NCBI GenBank assembly: GCA_947243855.1
Contig: CAMXIK010000004.1
Span: 87,413-151,412 of the forward strand
Source of the DNA: an uncultured Lachnospiraceae bacterium
Lineage (GTDB): Bacteria > Bacillota > Clostridia > Lachnospirales > Lachnospiraceae
Reading direction: 5' to 3'
DNA length: 64,000 bases
In this document: piece by piece, positions 35,358 to 43,824 of the stretch
Layout of the letters: every line of letters starts with the position of its first letter
Position numbering within the stretch: position 1 is the first letter of the stretch
Notes under the pieces: model-generated
What the model was told of the DNA's origin: nothing
The model's input: only the letters and a program-made list of their open reading frames with translations
The model's database searches: none
Translations under genes and position numbers: made by a program

Positions 35358-36299
35358 ATGAGGAGAACGAAATTTGGATTTCTCTGTTTGGTTTTGATCA
35401 TAACGCTGTGTCTCTGCTGCGCATGCACGGCTCGGAACGCGAGACAGGACGGGATTGCCTATCGGATTTATTATGTGAGCAATGATGAGACGAAGATCGT
35501 TGAGCGGGAATATGTGAGCGAAACGACGGACACGGAAGCGCTGCTTTTGGAAATGCTTGGGCAGCTTGCGGCGGTTCCCGAAAAGATGGAATATGAGACG
35601 CCTCTGGCGGCGGAGATTTCCGTGATCGGACATACGCTTGACAGCGGCCTCCTGACCCTTGATTTTGACAAGAATTACAAAAGCCTGTACGGCATCAGGG
35701 AAATTCTTTTGCGCGCCTCCGTTGTGCGGACAGTGACGCAGCTGCCGGGAGTAGAGCGCGTGGCATTTACGGTGGAAGGGGAGCAGCTTACGGACAAAAC
35801 GGGAACGGCGGTTGGCATCATGGCGGCGGACACCTTTATTGAGAATGCGGGCAATGAAATCAACGCCTACGAAAAGGTGAATTTGAGGCTTTATTTTGCC
35901 AATGAGAAGGGAGACCGCCTTGTGGAGGAAAACCGCCGCAACGTAGTGTATAACAGCAATATTTCGCTGGAAAAACTGGTGGTGGAAAAGCTGGTGGAAG
36001 GGCCGGCGGTTACGGGCGCCTATCCGACAATCAATCCGGCGACCAAGATTATCAGTGTCACGGTGCAGGATGGGACATGTTATGTAAACTTAAATAATGA
36101 TTTCCTGAGCCAACCTTACAACGTTCTCTCCGACGTGACCATTTATTCCATTACCAATTCGCTTGTGGAACTGCCAAATGTGAACAGGGTGCAGATTTCC
36201 ATTGACGGGGAGACCAATCTTTCATACAGGGAGAATATGAGTTTGAATACTGTGTACGAGAGAAATTTGGATCTTCTGGAATCTGGAACCGCACAGTGA
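35358..36299 (+). CDS. GerMN-domain lipoprotein
   Basis: A 313-residue lipoprotein starting at ATG 35358 behind GGGAGGCGGAC; the lipobox is within LCLCCACTARN. Two GerMN-like domains (about 60-155 and 175-300) share the pattern LTLDFDKNYKSL/NLNNDFL and TVTQLPGVERVAFTV/SLVELPNVNRVQISI. GerM domains occur in spore-germination proteins and in proteins linked to two-component systems in Clostridia; here the gene sits behind a kinase. It probably acts outside the membrane, possibly binding peptidoglycan or protein partners. One exact TTATGTAAAC motif lies in its coding region (36080-36089). Confidence 0.88.
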   Translation: MRRTKFGFLCLVLIITLCLCCACTARNARQDGIAYRIYYVSNDETKIVEREYVSETTDTEALLLEMLGQLAAVPEKMEYETPLAAEISVIGHTLDSGLLTLDFDKNYKSLYGIREILLRASVVRTVTQLPGVERVAFTVEGEQLTDKTGTAVGIMAADTFIENAGNEINAYEKVNLRLYFANEKGDRLVEENRRNVVYNSNISLEKLVVEKLVEGPAVTGAYPTINPATKIISVTVQDGTCYVNLNNDFLSQPYNVLSDVTIYSITNSLVELPNVNRVQISIDGETNLSYRENMSLNTVYERNLDLLESGTAQ

Positions 36300-36308
36300 A
36301 GATTAGCA

Positions 36309-36340
36309 TTATGTAAACTAAATAAGAACATTATGTAAAC
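36309..36340 (+). repeat. two intergenic copies of the recurring TTATGTAAAC 10-mer
   Basis: Copies at 36309-36318 and 36331-36340, start-to-start 22 bases apart (two helical turns), both followed by (T)TAAATAA. They are in the short gap between the GerMN gene and comEC. Further exact copies occur at 19742, 24015 (reverse), 28183 (reverse), 32814, 36080, 38308, 40323 (reverse), 40365 (reverse) and 43185. Confidence 0.85.
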
Positions 36341-36370
36341 TTAAATAACAAAAATGGGAGTGAAATATAT

Positions 36371-38698
36371 ATGCGCAGACCGTTATGCCTGCTTGGGCTG
36401 GCATTCGTGACGGTTCTGCTTGTGGGGATTCCTCTGATTCCACACGATCCGCCGGATTATGGCGCGCTTGACGGGGAAGCGGTTGCCGCCGTGGGACGTG
36501 TGGAGTGGAAGGAGCACAGGATTTCCGGATCGGAGGAAGTCCTTGTGGTTACCTTGGGGCAGGCTGTCATTCTAAAACCGGATCAAGTATCCGTTCTAAA
36601 ACAATTCTTAGGAGATTCTGACACAGCTTTTACAAATTCGATTGCTGTAGATTCCGGAAAGAAACTAGAAAAATTCATAGAAGAAAACAAAGAAAAGTTA
36701 CGGCGGGAGGACGCCGGGGAAATTACGGGGATTTTATGCTATCTTGGGCAGGGGGAGAACCCCGCCATGGGAAGTATCATCTTGGCGGAGGGGAAGTTCC
36801 GCCCGTTTGCCCATGCCACGAATCCCGGAGAATTTGACGCGGCGGATTATTACCGCATGATGGGGCAGCAGGGCAGGTTGATGCGTGCGGTATGTCTGGC
36901 TGAGAGTGGGGATTATTCCTTCTTCCGGGAGAGGCTGTACTGCTGCAGGGAGTATCTATCGCTTCTTCTTAACATATGTTACCCCGAAAAAGAGGCGTCT
37001 ATTATGGGAGCTATGCTTCTGGGAAATAAGGCTATGCTGGATGAGGATGTGAAAAGTCTGTACCAGCAAAACGGCATTATCCATATTTTGGCGATCAGCG
37101 GCCTTCATCTGTCCATTTTGGGAATGGGTTTCCATAGGCTTTTACACCGGCTGCGGGTCCCTAAGGCGGTTAACATAATATTATCCGTCGCCCTGATGTA
37201 CTGCTACGGAACTATGACGGGGATGGGAGTTTCCGTTGTCAGGGCTTTGGTCATGTTCAGTTTGAATTTGTGCGCGTCCCTTGTGGGCAGAACTTATGAT
37301 CTGCTTACGGCCATGATGACGGCGGCTTTTTTGATTCTGATACGGCAGCCGCTTTACTTGACGCACAGCGGCTTTCTCTTTTCTTTCGGTGCGGTCTGCG
37401 GCATTGGGCTTCTTCCGTCGGTATCGGTTCATTTCCCAACGGCGTCTTGTCGTTTCCCTAGGGGAAACCGTTTATTAAAAGCGGTGTTTACGGGAGGCTG
37501 GATTTCCCTTAGCACGCTCCCAGTATATCTGTGTTTTTATTACGAGTTTCCGCCCTATTCCGTGCTGCTTAACCTGATCGTGATTCCCTGCATGGGCGCG
37601 CTTCTCATAAGCGGTGTGGCCGTGATCGCGGCGGCAGCCCTCTTTTTGCCGTTGGGGCGGTTGGCGGCTCTTCCGGGCGTCGGGATTCTGGCTTTTTATG
37701 AAAGGCTCTGCGGTTTTTGTGCGAAACTGCCCGGACAGCGGCTCGTTACGGGGCGGCCCGAAAACTGGCGGATTGTGGCCTTTCTGGCGCTTTTGGGGGC
37801 GGCGGTGATTTTGAGCAAGCGGATTAAGAGCTGGCAGTTTTTCGGTGCGCTTCTGGGAGCGGTTTTTCTTCTTTGCGTCCGTCCGCCGCAGGGGTTTGAG
37901 ATTACCGTATTGGATATCGGGCAGGGCGACTGCATCTATCTGGCGGATGGGCAGGGAGGCCATTATCTGATCGACGGCGGCAGTTCCGATCAGAAAGAGA
38001 TAGAGGCTTATCAGATCGTCCCGTTTTTGAAGTACCGGGGCGTGAAGCGGCTGGACGCGGTGTTTATCAGCCATTCAGACGGGGATCACATCAGCGGGAT
38101 TCAAGGCTTGCTGGAAGAGTACGGGGAAATGGGAATCGAAATCGGCTGTATGTTTTTGCCTGATCTGGCACAAGAGTGTCGGGATGAAAATTATACGGCG
38201 CTGGCGGCTTTGGCGCAGAAACAGGGTGTTCCTGTGCGGACGCTCCATGAGGGGGAACGCTTTGTAAAGGGAAAACTTATGTTAACCTGCCTGCACCCGA
38301 AAGAAAGTTATGTAAACCTAGACGCAAACGCTGGCTCCACGGTTCTTTATTTGACTTACGGGAACTTTTCCGCCCTCTTTACGGGGGATCTGGAAGAGGA
38401 GGGCGAGACGCTTGTAACGGACCTTTTGACGGGACTGCCGACAGGGCCTGTCACCTTTCTAAAAGTGGCTCATCACGGCTCGAAAAATTCCACCTCCGAA
38501 ACATTTTTAGCCGCGGCAAATCCGAGGATCGCTGTGATTTCCGCAGGACGAAATAATTCCTACGGCCACCCCCACAAGGAGACGCTTGAGAGACTTAAAA
38601 ATCATGGGTGCCGAATTTACCAGACGCCCTTGGGCGGCGCGGTGACGGTGCGGGTGAAAAACGGGAGCGTGCGGGTGGAGGAATATTTGGAAAAATGA
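36371..38698 (+). CDS. comEC: ComEC/Rec2 DNA internalisation channel
   Basis: A 775-residue membrane protein for DNA uptake. After an N-terminal signal-anchor and a periplasmic-like region comes the Competence domain (FTLLLSLLLNICYPEKE-type start, then NGIIHILAISGLHLSILGMG and many helices to about residue 490), followed by a metallo-beta-lactamase-like C-terminal domain: VLDIGQGDCIYLA, FISHSDGDHISGIQ and FLKVAHHGSKNST provide the metal ligands. It is full length with no frameshift, so DNA uptake may be functional. comEA lies upstream and holA downstream, the latter as in Bacillus. One exact TTATGTAAAC (38308-38317) is inside the gene. Confidence 0.95.
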   Translation: MRRPLCLLGLAFVTVLLVGIPLIPHDPPDYGALDGEAVAAVGRVEWKEHRISGSEEVLVVTLGQAVILKPDQVSVLKQFLGDSDTAFTNSIAVDSGKKLEKFIEENKEKLRREDAGEITGILCYLGQGENPAMGSIILAEGKFRPFAHATNPGEFDAADYYRMMGQQGRLMRAVCLAESGDYSFFRERLYCCREYLSLLLNICYPEKEASIMGAMLLGNKAMLDEDVKSLYQQNGIIHILAISGLHLSILGMGFHRLLHRLRVPKAVNIILSVALMYCYGTMTGMGVSVVRALVMFSLNLCASLVGRTYDLLTAMMTAAFLILIRQPLYLTHSGFLFSFGAVCGIGLLPSVSVHFPTASCRFPRGNRLLKAVFTGGWISLSTLPVYLCFYYEFPPYSVLLNLIVIPCMGALLISGVAVIAAAALFLPLGRLAALPGVGILAFYERLCGFCAKLPGQRLVTGRPENWRIVAFLALLGAAVILSKRIKSWQFFGALLGAVFLLCVRPPQGFEITVLDIGQGDCIYLADGQGGHYLIDGGSSDQKEIEAYQIVPFLKYRGVKRLDAVFISHSDGDHISGIQGLLEEYGEMGIEIGCMFLPDLAQECRDENYTALAALAQKQGVPVRTLHEGERFVKGKLMLTCLHPKESYVNLDANAGSTVLYLTYGNFSALFTGDLEEEGETLVTDLLTGLPTGPVTFLKVAHHGSKNSTSETFLAAANPRIAVISAGRNNSYGHPHKETLERLKNHGCRIYQTPLGGAVTVRVKNGSVRVEEYLEK

Positions 38699-38785
38699 GG
38701 GAAAAATATGCCAAATTATGCAATTGACCGACGGTGTGCGATATCATATACTGGAAAACAAAATGGGGAAAAAGGAGTTTATGTT

Positions 38786-40135
38786 ATGTACGAATGTCCA
38801 AACTGCGGCGGTAATCTGAAATTTGACATCACTACACAGCAGATGGTATGTGGTTACTGTGGCACAAAGGTAGATCCTTATAGTCTACAGGAGGGTGACG
38901 AAGCGGAGAGCGGCGAATATGAGGCGACAGTCTTCACATGTTCCCAGTGCGGCGCGGCGCTTTTGAGTGAAGACACCACTGTTGCCACGTTTTGCAGCTT
39001 CTGCGGTTCTACGGCTGTATTACAGAGCAGGATTGGCAAAGGGCGGCGGCCTTTCCGTATCATTCCTTTTCGCAAGACAAAAGAGGACTGTAAGGCGTCC
39101 TATGCCAAAATGATGCGGCGTGCTTTCTTTGCGCCGAAGGAATTGAAGGATCAGGCATATATTGAAAAATTTCGTGGTATTTATATGCCTTACTGGATTT
39201 ATTCCTTCGAAAAAAAAGAAAAAATTTCCTTTTCGGGCAGTGTGAGCCGCCAAAAGGGGGATTATCTGGTTACAAAGCATTACGATATTGTCAGCGAGGT
39301 GGATGCGTCTTACAGCGGGATTGCCTATGACGCTGCGGCGGATTTTTCCGACGAGCTGAGCGGAGCCATTGCGCCCTATGAAATGGAGGAGGGGATGCCA
39401 TTTACGCCAGCGTTTTTAAGCGGATTCTATGCGGATGCCAAGGACGTGGAAAGCAGCGTGTACAGGCAGAAAGCCAGTGAGCTTGTGACGGAGGAAGGAT
39501 TTGACAAGCTTTCACAGGACAGGGTTTGCATCCGTTATCATGCGAAGGCGGGAGGCAATAAGGACAGGCTGAAAAATGCGCTGCGTCCAACATGTACTTC
39601 GACTGAGCTGGCGATGCTTCCCGTGTGGTTTCTTACTTACAGGAAGAAGGACAGGGTGGCTTATGCCGTGGTAAACGGGCAGACGGGCAAGGCGGCGGCT
39701 GATCTGCCCGTGGACAGGAAAAAATACGTGGCTGTTTCCCTGCTTTTGGCGCTGCCCTTGTTTTTCCTATTAAATCTGCGGTTTACCATTACGCCGGGTA
39801 TTGCTTTATTTTTGGCGGCGTTTCTTTCTTTTGTCTGTGCGGCGGTATCCTGTAGGCAGATGTCCCGGATCAGGGAGAGAGAACGGCAAAAAGACGTGGC
39901 AAAGGACATGCTAAGGGACATGCTTCCCGTATTGGTAAAACCAGCCGCGGCAATTATATTGGCTGTTGCGATTATGATAGGGAATCCGGTTTCTGACTTT
40001 TATTATTATGGAGGGGCGGCTGTTTCCATGGCAGCTGTTGTCTGGACGATACTGGATATCATCGGAAGACACAATGTGTTGGCTACGAGAAAATTGCCGC
40101 AGTTTAACAGACGGGGAGGGGACGAAAATGTTTGA
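38786..40135 (+). CDS. zinc-ribbon membrane protein
   Basis: A 449-residue protein starting at ATG 38786 behind AAAGGAG; the ORF extends upstream to 38708, but that part has no ribosome binding site. Two zinc ribbons are visible: YECPNCGGNL with VCGYCG (about residues 2-30) and FTCSQCGAAL with FCSFCG (about 50-75). A middle domain (about 90-330, PFRKTKEDCKASYAKMMRRAFFAP and FRGIYMPYWIYSF) is followed by membrane helices (LLLALPLFFLLNL, then GIALFLAAFLSFVCAAV) and a last pair near the C-terminus. The middle part resembles domains of bacterial TFIIB-zinc-ribbon proteins. It overlaps the following TPM gene. Confidence 0.8.
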   Translation: MYECPNCGGNLKFDITTQQMVCGYCGTKVDPYSLQEGDEAESGEYEATVFTCSQCGAALLSEDTTVATFCSFCGSTAVLQSRIGKGRRPFRIIPFRKTKEDCKASYAKMMRRAFFAPKELKDQAYIEKFRGIYMPYWIYSFEKKEKISFSGSVSRQKGDYLVTKHYDIVSEVDASYSGIAYDAAADFSDELSGAIAPYEMEEGMPFTPAFLSGFYADAKDVESSVYRQKASELVTEEGFDKLSQDRVCIRYHAKAGGNKDRLKNALRPTCTSTELAMLPVWFLTYRKKDRVAYAVVNGQTGKAAADLPVDRKKYVAVSLLLALPLFFLLNLRFTITPGIALFLAAFLSFVCAAVSCRQMSRIRERERQKDVAKDMLRDMLPVLVKPAAAIILAVAIMIGNPVSDFYYYGGAAVSMAAVVWTILDIIGRHNVLATRKLPQFNRRGGDENV

Positions 40136-41060
40136 GAATAAAAAGGTAAGACAGACGATTTTGATTTGTGCCTTAATCATTATTTTTGCATTCCCGATCT
40201 TCACATTGATTGAAATAAAGGTGAAGCTACAGAAGCTGAATGGAAACGGGACATTTTTTCAGTTTGTCGCAGAAGAGGAGACAGCGTCGGATGAGGATGA
40301 AATGCCTGTTGTCGAGGACGAGGTTTACATAAATCAAGATGACAATGCAGGAACGTATGAAGAGGTTTACATAAATCAAAATACGGGTTACAGCGTATTG
40401 GTAGAGGATGACGCACAGCTTCTGGATGAGGAAGAGGAGCGGAAGTTAGCGTTGCAGATGCGGGATATCACAGATTACGGAAATGTTATTTTTAAATCAT
40501 CAGACAGCGCAGTCTATGACACAGAGGCCTACGCGGAAGAGTATTACTGGGAAAAACTCGGCACAGACAGCGGTATTTTGCTTTTGATCGATATGGATAA
40601 CCGTATGATATGGATACATAGCGACGGGGCGGTCTATCGGGTGATTACCAAATCCTACGCCAATACGATCACGGATAACATATACCGTTACGCTTCTGGC
40701 GGCGATTATTACGAGTGCGCGGCGCAGGCGTACGGGCAGGCGCTTACGCTTCTTGAAGGAAACAGGATTGCCCAGCCTATGAAGTATGTAAGCAACGCTT
40801 TATTGGCGGTTATATTGGCGTTGTTGTTCAATTATGGATTGGTGTGCTTGGCTATGGGAATCAGGAAACCGCGTAGAAGAGAGCTTCTGGGAAATACTGG
40901 AAATTATTTCCATTATTCGCAGCCGCAGGCAGTCTTTGTCCGGGAGAGCCGCACCTATCATCCCACTAGCAGCAGCGGAAGCGGCAGCAAGCGGAGCGGC
41001 GGAAGTAAGAGCAGCGGCGGCAGCAGAAGGAGCGGCGGCGGAGGAGGACATCGTTTTTAG
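40128..41060 (+). CDS. TPM-domain membrane protein
   Basis: A 310-residue protein whose ATG (40128) overlaps the zinc-ribbon gene by 8 bases and follows GGGGAGGGGAC. N-terminal TM helix (ILICALIIIFAFPIF), then an acidic stretch with a duplicated segment EVYINQ (the two GTTTACATAA copies, 40323 and 40365), then a TPM domain (about 100-240: LLDEEEERKLALQMRDITDYGNVIF). A second TM helix (about 225-250) is followed by a Ser/Gly/Arg-rich tail ending GGGGGHRF. TPM proteins such as B. subtilis YgcG/PSB32-like are thought to act in membrane or photosystem assembly; here the role is unknown. Confidence 0.82.
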   Translation: MFENKKVRQTILICALIIIFAFPIFTLIEIKVKLQKLNGNGTFFQFVAEEETASDEDEMPVVEDEVYINQDDNAGTYEEVYINQNTGYSVLVEDDAQLLDEEEERKLALQMRDITDYGNVIFKSSDSAVYDTEAYAEEYYWEKLGTDSGILLLIDMDNRMIWIHSDGAVYRVITKSYANTITDNIYRYASGGDYYECAAQAYGQALTLLEGNRIAQPMKYVSNALLAVILALLFNYGLVCLAMGIRKPRRRELLGNTGNYFHYSQPQAVFVRESRTYHPTSSSGSGSKRSGGSKSSGGSRRSGGGGGHRF

Positions 41061-41112
41061 GCAGTTTGAAATCTAGTTGTTTTTTAGCGGGTGACCGATT
41101 ATACTGTTAATT

Positions 41113-42090
41113 ATGAAAAAACTTGGCGAAGAAATCAGAACAGGACAGCTAAAACAGGCGTACCTCCTCTGCGGGGAGGAGGCCTATCTGCGCAGACAGT
41201 ACAGGGACAAAGTGAAAAAGGCCCTTATGGGGGACGGGGATCTCATGAACCTGAATTGCTTCGAGGGAAAAGGAATCGTCTCGGAAGAGGTGGTCGATCT
41301 GGCTCAGACCATGCCCTTTTTGGCGGAACGCCGCGTGCTGGTCATAGAAAACAGCGGCTTTTTTAAGCGCGGCGGGGAGACGCTTGCCGCATATCTGGCG
41401 AATCCTGCGCCCACAGCTTTTTTTGTGTTTGTGGAGACGGAAGTCGATAAGAGAAGCAAGCTCTATAAGGCCGTCACGGCAAAAGGGCGCGTGATCGAGT
41501 GCAAAACCCCGGATGAGGCGGTATTAAAGCGCTGGATTGTAGAGCTTCTTACGAAGGAGGGGCTTCGGATTACCCAGCGGGATCTGGATTATTTTCTGGA
41601 AAAGACGGGGACGGATATGGAGAACATTCGCGGCGAGGTGGAGAAGCTGATTTGCTATTGTATGGGCAGGGATGTCGTTACCGCGCAGGATATCAGCGAG
41701 ATCTGCGTCAGGCAGATCGGCAGCCGCATCTTCGATATGGTGGACGCCGTCGCCGACAAAAAACAGCGGCTTGCCATGGAGCTATACTACGATCTGCTTA
41801 CCTTAAAGGAACCGCCCATGCGGATTCTGTTTCTGATCGCCAGACAGTTTAACCTTCTCTTACAGGTAAAAGAACTGAAAAACAAGGGATTCGACGCGCG
41901 GGGGATTGGTCCCAAGGTGGGACTGGCGGATTTTATAGCTAGAAAATACGTGGCGCAGGCGCAGAAGTTTAAGGAGTCGGAGCTAAAACAGGCTGTGCGG
42001 GACTGTGTGGAGACGGAGGAGGCGGTCAAGACCGGGAAAATGAACGACGTTTTGAGCGTGGAGCTTCTGATCGTAAAGCATAGTATGTAA
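41113..42090 (+). CDS. holA: DNA polymerase III delta subunit
   Basis: A 325-residue HolA. The N-terminal AAA-like region is AYLLCGEEAYLRRQYRDKVK, followed by GKGIVSEEVVDLAQTMPFLAERRVLVIEN, and the C-terminal collar domain includes FDMVDAVADKKQRLAMELYYDL and ILFLIARQFNLLLQVKELK. It belongs to the clamp-loader and opens the beta clamp. Position after comEC is conserved in many Firmicutes; the usual next gene rpsT is not present here. Confidence 0.93.
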   Translation: MKKLGEEIRTGQLKQAYLLCGEEAYLRRQYRDKVKKALMGDGDLMNLNCFEGKGIVSEEVVDLAQTMPFLAERRVLVIENSGFFKRGGETLAAYLANPAPTAFFVFVETEVDKRSKLYKAVTAKGRVIECKTPDEAVLKRWIVELLTKEGLRITQRDLDYFLEKTGTDMENIRGEVEKLICYCMGRDVVTAQDISEICVRQIGSRIFDMVDAVADKKQRLAMELYYDLLTLKEPPMRILFLIARQFNLLLQVKELKNKGFDARGIGPKVGLADFIARKYVAQAQKFKESELKQAVRDCVETEEAVKTGKMNDVLSVELLIVKHSM

Positions 42091-42148
42091 CAGGCATGGG
42101 CGAAAAAGGCGGGAGCACGGGCCTTAACGATATTTGGAAAAGTTATGG

Positions 42149-42178
42149 TTGCACAGAGGGGCACAGTTACAGTACAAT
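42149..42178 (+). promoter_or_regulatory. promoter of thrH
   Basis: TTGCAC (42149-42154) and TACAAT (42173-42178) with an 18-base spacer. Confidence 0.5.
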
Positions 42179-42240
42179 AGAAGCAGAAGTGATGATGCAG
42201 GATCATTTACTACCAATGACAGCGGAGGTATATTGCGGGT

Positions 42241-42852
42241 ATGAATATTGTTTGTCTGGATCTTGAGGGGGTGCTGGTGCCGGAAATTTGGATCGCTTTT
42301 GCGAAGGAGACCGGCATTTCACAGCTTACAAGGACAACCAGAGACGAGCCGGATTATGATAAATTGATGAATTGGCGGATTGGTATTTTGAAGGAGCACG
42401 GGCTAGGCTTAAAGCAGATTCAGGAGACGATTGCCAAGATTGATCCTATGCCGGGAGCGAGGGAGTTTTTGGACGAGCTGCGGCGGATCACGCAGGTTAT
42501 CATTATCAGCGATACGTTTACCCAGTTTGCGGGGCCGTTAATGGAAAAGCTGGGATGGCCGACGATCTTTTGCAATTCTTTGGAGGTGGCCTCTGATGGG
42601 GAGATCACCGGGTATCGGATGCGCGTGAAGGATTCCAAGCTCACCACGGTGAAGGCGTTACAGTCGATCGGATATGAGACCATTGCCGCAGGGGACAGTC
42701 ATAATGATCTGGCCATGATTCAGGCTAGTAAGGCTGGATTTTTATTCAGAACGACGGAACAGATTAAAGGGGAATATCCCGAGCTGCAGGCTTTTGAGAC
42801 CTACGACGAGCTGCTGGGGGCGGTTAAAAAGGCGATTGGTTTTGCAGGATGA
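42241..42852 (+). CDS. thrH: ThrH-type HAD phosphatase (phosphoserine phosphatase/homoserine phosphotransferase)
   Basis: A 203-residue HAD enzyme. Motif I is DLEGVLVPE (D7 and E9; the second Asp is replaced by Glu, a ThrH mark), motif II is IIISDTF, and motif IV is GDSHNDLAM. ThrH can move phosphate from phosphoserine to homoserine and complement serB or thrB defects. With hom and lysC at 50-52 kb and no thrB in the window, this may serve threonine synthesis, but the two clusters are 8 kb apart. The gene has its own promoter. Confidence 0.88.
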   Translation: MNIVCLDLEGVLVPEIWIAFAKETGISQLTRTTRDEPDYDKLMNWRIGILKEHGLGLKQIQETIAKIDPMPGAREFLDELRRITQVIIISDTFTQFAGPLMEKLGWPTIFCNSLEVASDGEITGYRMRVKDSKLTTVKALQSIGYETIAAGDSHNDLAMIQASKAGFLFRTTEQIKGEYPELQAFETYDELLGAVKKAIGFAG

Positions 42853-42885
42853 CGCGGGAGAGAACACAAAAGGAGGGAAATTGCT

Positions 42886-43179
42886 ATGAAATGTGTGCGT
42901 ATGGCCTTTGAGGTTAATGTGGAAAAGTATGAAGTTGGTAAAGGGTTGGAGGACGGCTTTGAGCTGTGGACGGATGTGGTGACAAGAGGATGGTTTGTCA
43001 CGGATTCGCTGGTGCAGATTAAGAAAGAAAACGGCGCGATCGTCTGCCCTTATATTCTCCATAAAAGGGGAAAGACCTTCATCGGCGAGGGGGATTATAT
43101 CATCACGGAGGCGGACGGTTCCCGTCATGTGTGCGGCGGCGAAAAGATCTTTGACAGATATAAGCCGGTCGAAGAGTAG
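42886..43179 (+). CDS. small conserved protein, phage-like domain
   Basis: A 97-residue protein (MKCVRMAFEVNVEKYEVGKG) ending in GEGDYIITEADGSRHVCGGE and KIFDRYKPVEE. This end resembles a short domain found in phage-derived proteins (GDWIIT...C...F..TY). No membrane helices. An AAGGAGGGAAATTGCT site precedes ATG. Function unknown. A TTATGTAAAC copy lies 5 bases after the stop (43185-43194) and a terminator follows. Confidence 0.6.
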   Translation: MKCVRMAFEVNVEKYEVGKGLEDGFELWTDVVTRGWFVTDSLVQIKKENGAIVCPYILHKRGKTFIGEGDYIITEADGSRHVCGGEKIFDRYKPVEE

Positions 43180-43207
43180 ATGTGTTATGTAAACTAAATA
43201 TAATTTT

Positions 43208-43241
43208 TGAGAGGGCTGGAAAAAATTCCAGCTCTCTTTCT
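43208..43241 (+). terminator. intrinsic terminator
   Basis: GAGAGGGCTGG and CCAGCTCTC form a stem with one bulge, followed by TTTCTTT. Confidence 0.75.
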
Positions 43242-43302
43242 TTATGTCCCGTTTATGGTACTCCTGAAATGATAGAGTAGGTTCAACAAGGGGGTGCGAC
43301 AT

Positions 43303-43662
43303 ATGAAAAAGGGATTTGGCCTGATAACGGCGCTGCTTACTCTGACGATTGCTTTCTGCGTGAACGGTACGGTGATGAGCAAAGAGCGGGATGACCGCGC
43401 GCGGGAGTATGAAAGATATGCGGCGCTTGAAGGGGAATTTCTCACGAAAACAAGGCAGCTTTTGGAGGATGAGGGATATCGGAACTGCGGCGTTACGATC
43501 ACTTGGACCAGAGAGGGAGGCGCCGCAAGAAAATATCTGGTGGAGATACACCACAGAGGAATCGACGGTCTTGGGGAAAAGGAGCGGGAGAGACTGAGCG
43601 AGAGCCTGTGCCGTACAGAACTGTCCGGTGAGGCGGAGGAAATTTTGATTATTTATAGTTGA
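43303..43662 (+). CDS. small membrane-anchored protein of unknown function
   Basis: A 119-residue protein. ATG 43303 has AAGGGGGTGCGACAT upstream; a GTG at 43294 is in frame but overlaps that site. One N-terminal hydrophobic helix (LITALLTLTIAFCVNG) is followed by a charged extracellular-type region with a beta-hairpin-like segment (NCGVTITWTREGGAARKYLVEIHHRG) and a final VEIHH...ILIIYS. It resembles small secreted/anchored proteins of sporulating Clostridia, but I cannot assign a family. Confidence 0.6.
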   Translation: MKKGFGLITALLTLTIAFCVNGTVMSKERDDRAREYERYAALEGEFLTKTRQLLEDEGYRNCGVTITWTREGGAARKYLVEIHHRGIDGLGEKERERLSESLCRTELSGEAEEILIIYS

Positions 43663-43672
43663 GTCTGCGGCA

Positions 43673-43718
43673 TTGACAGGGGAGAACAGATGTTCTATAA
43701 TAAAAAGAACAAACGTTC
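43673..43718 (+). promoter_or_regulatory. consensus promoter with two LexA (SOS) boxes
   Basis: TTGACA (43673-43678) and TATAAT (43696-43701) are separated by 17 bases, and a LexA box GAACAGATGTTC (43684-43695) lies inside the spacer. A second box, GAACAAACGTTC (43707-43718), overlaps the start of transcription. Both fit the Gram-positive GAAC-N4-GTTC consensus; centres are 23 bases apart. It should be switched off by LexA and on after DNA damage. Confidence 0.85.
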
Positions 43719-43824
43719 TATAACTTTTGCAGTGAGAAGAGAATGACATTTCGACATTTTGGGATTATACTAGTAGAGAATAAGATTGAAAAATCATATC
43801 GATATGCTGATAAAGGAGATTCTT

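Noticed and set aside
38708..38785. N-terminal extension of the zinc-ribbon protein
   Set aside because: It lacks a ribosome binding site; ATG 38786 has AAAGGAG and begins directly with the zinc ribbon.
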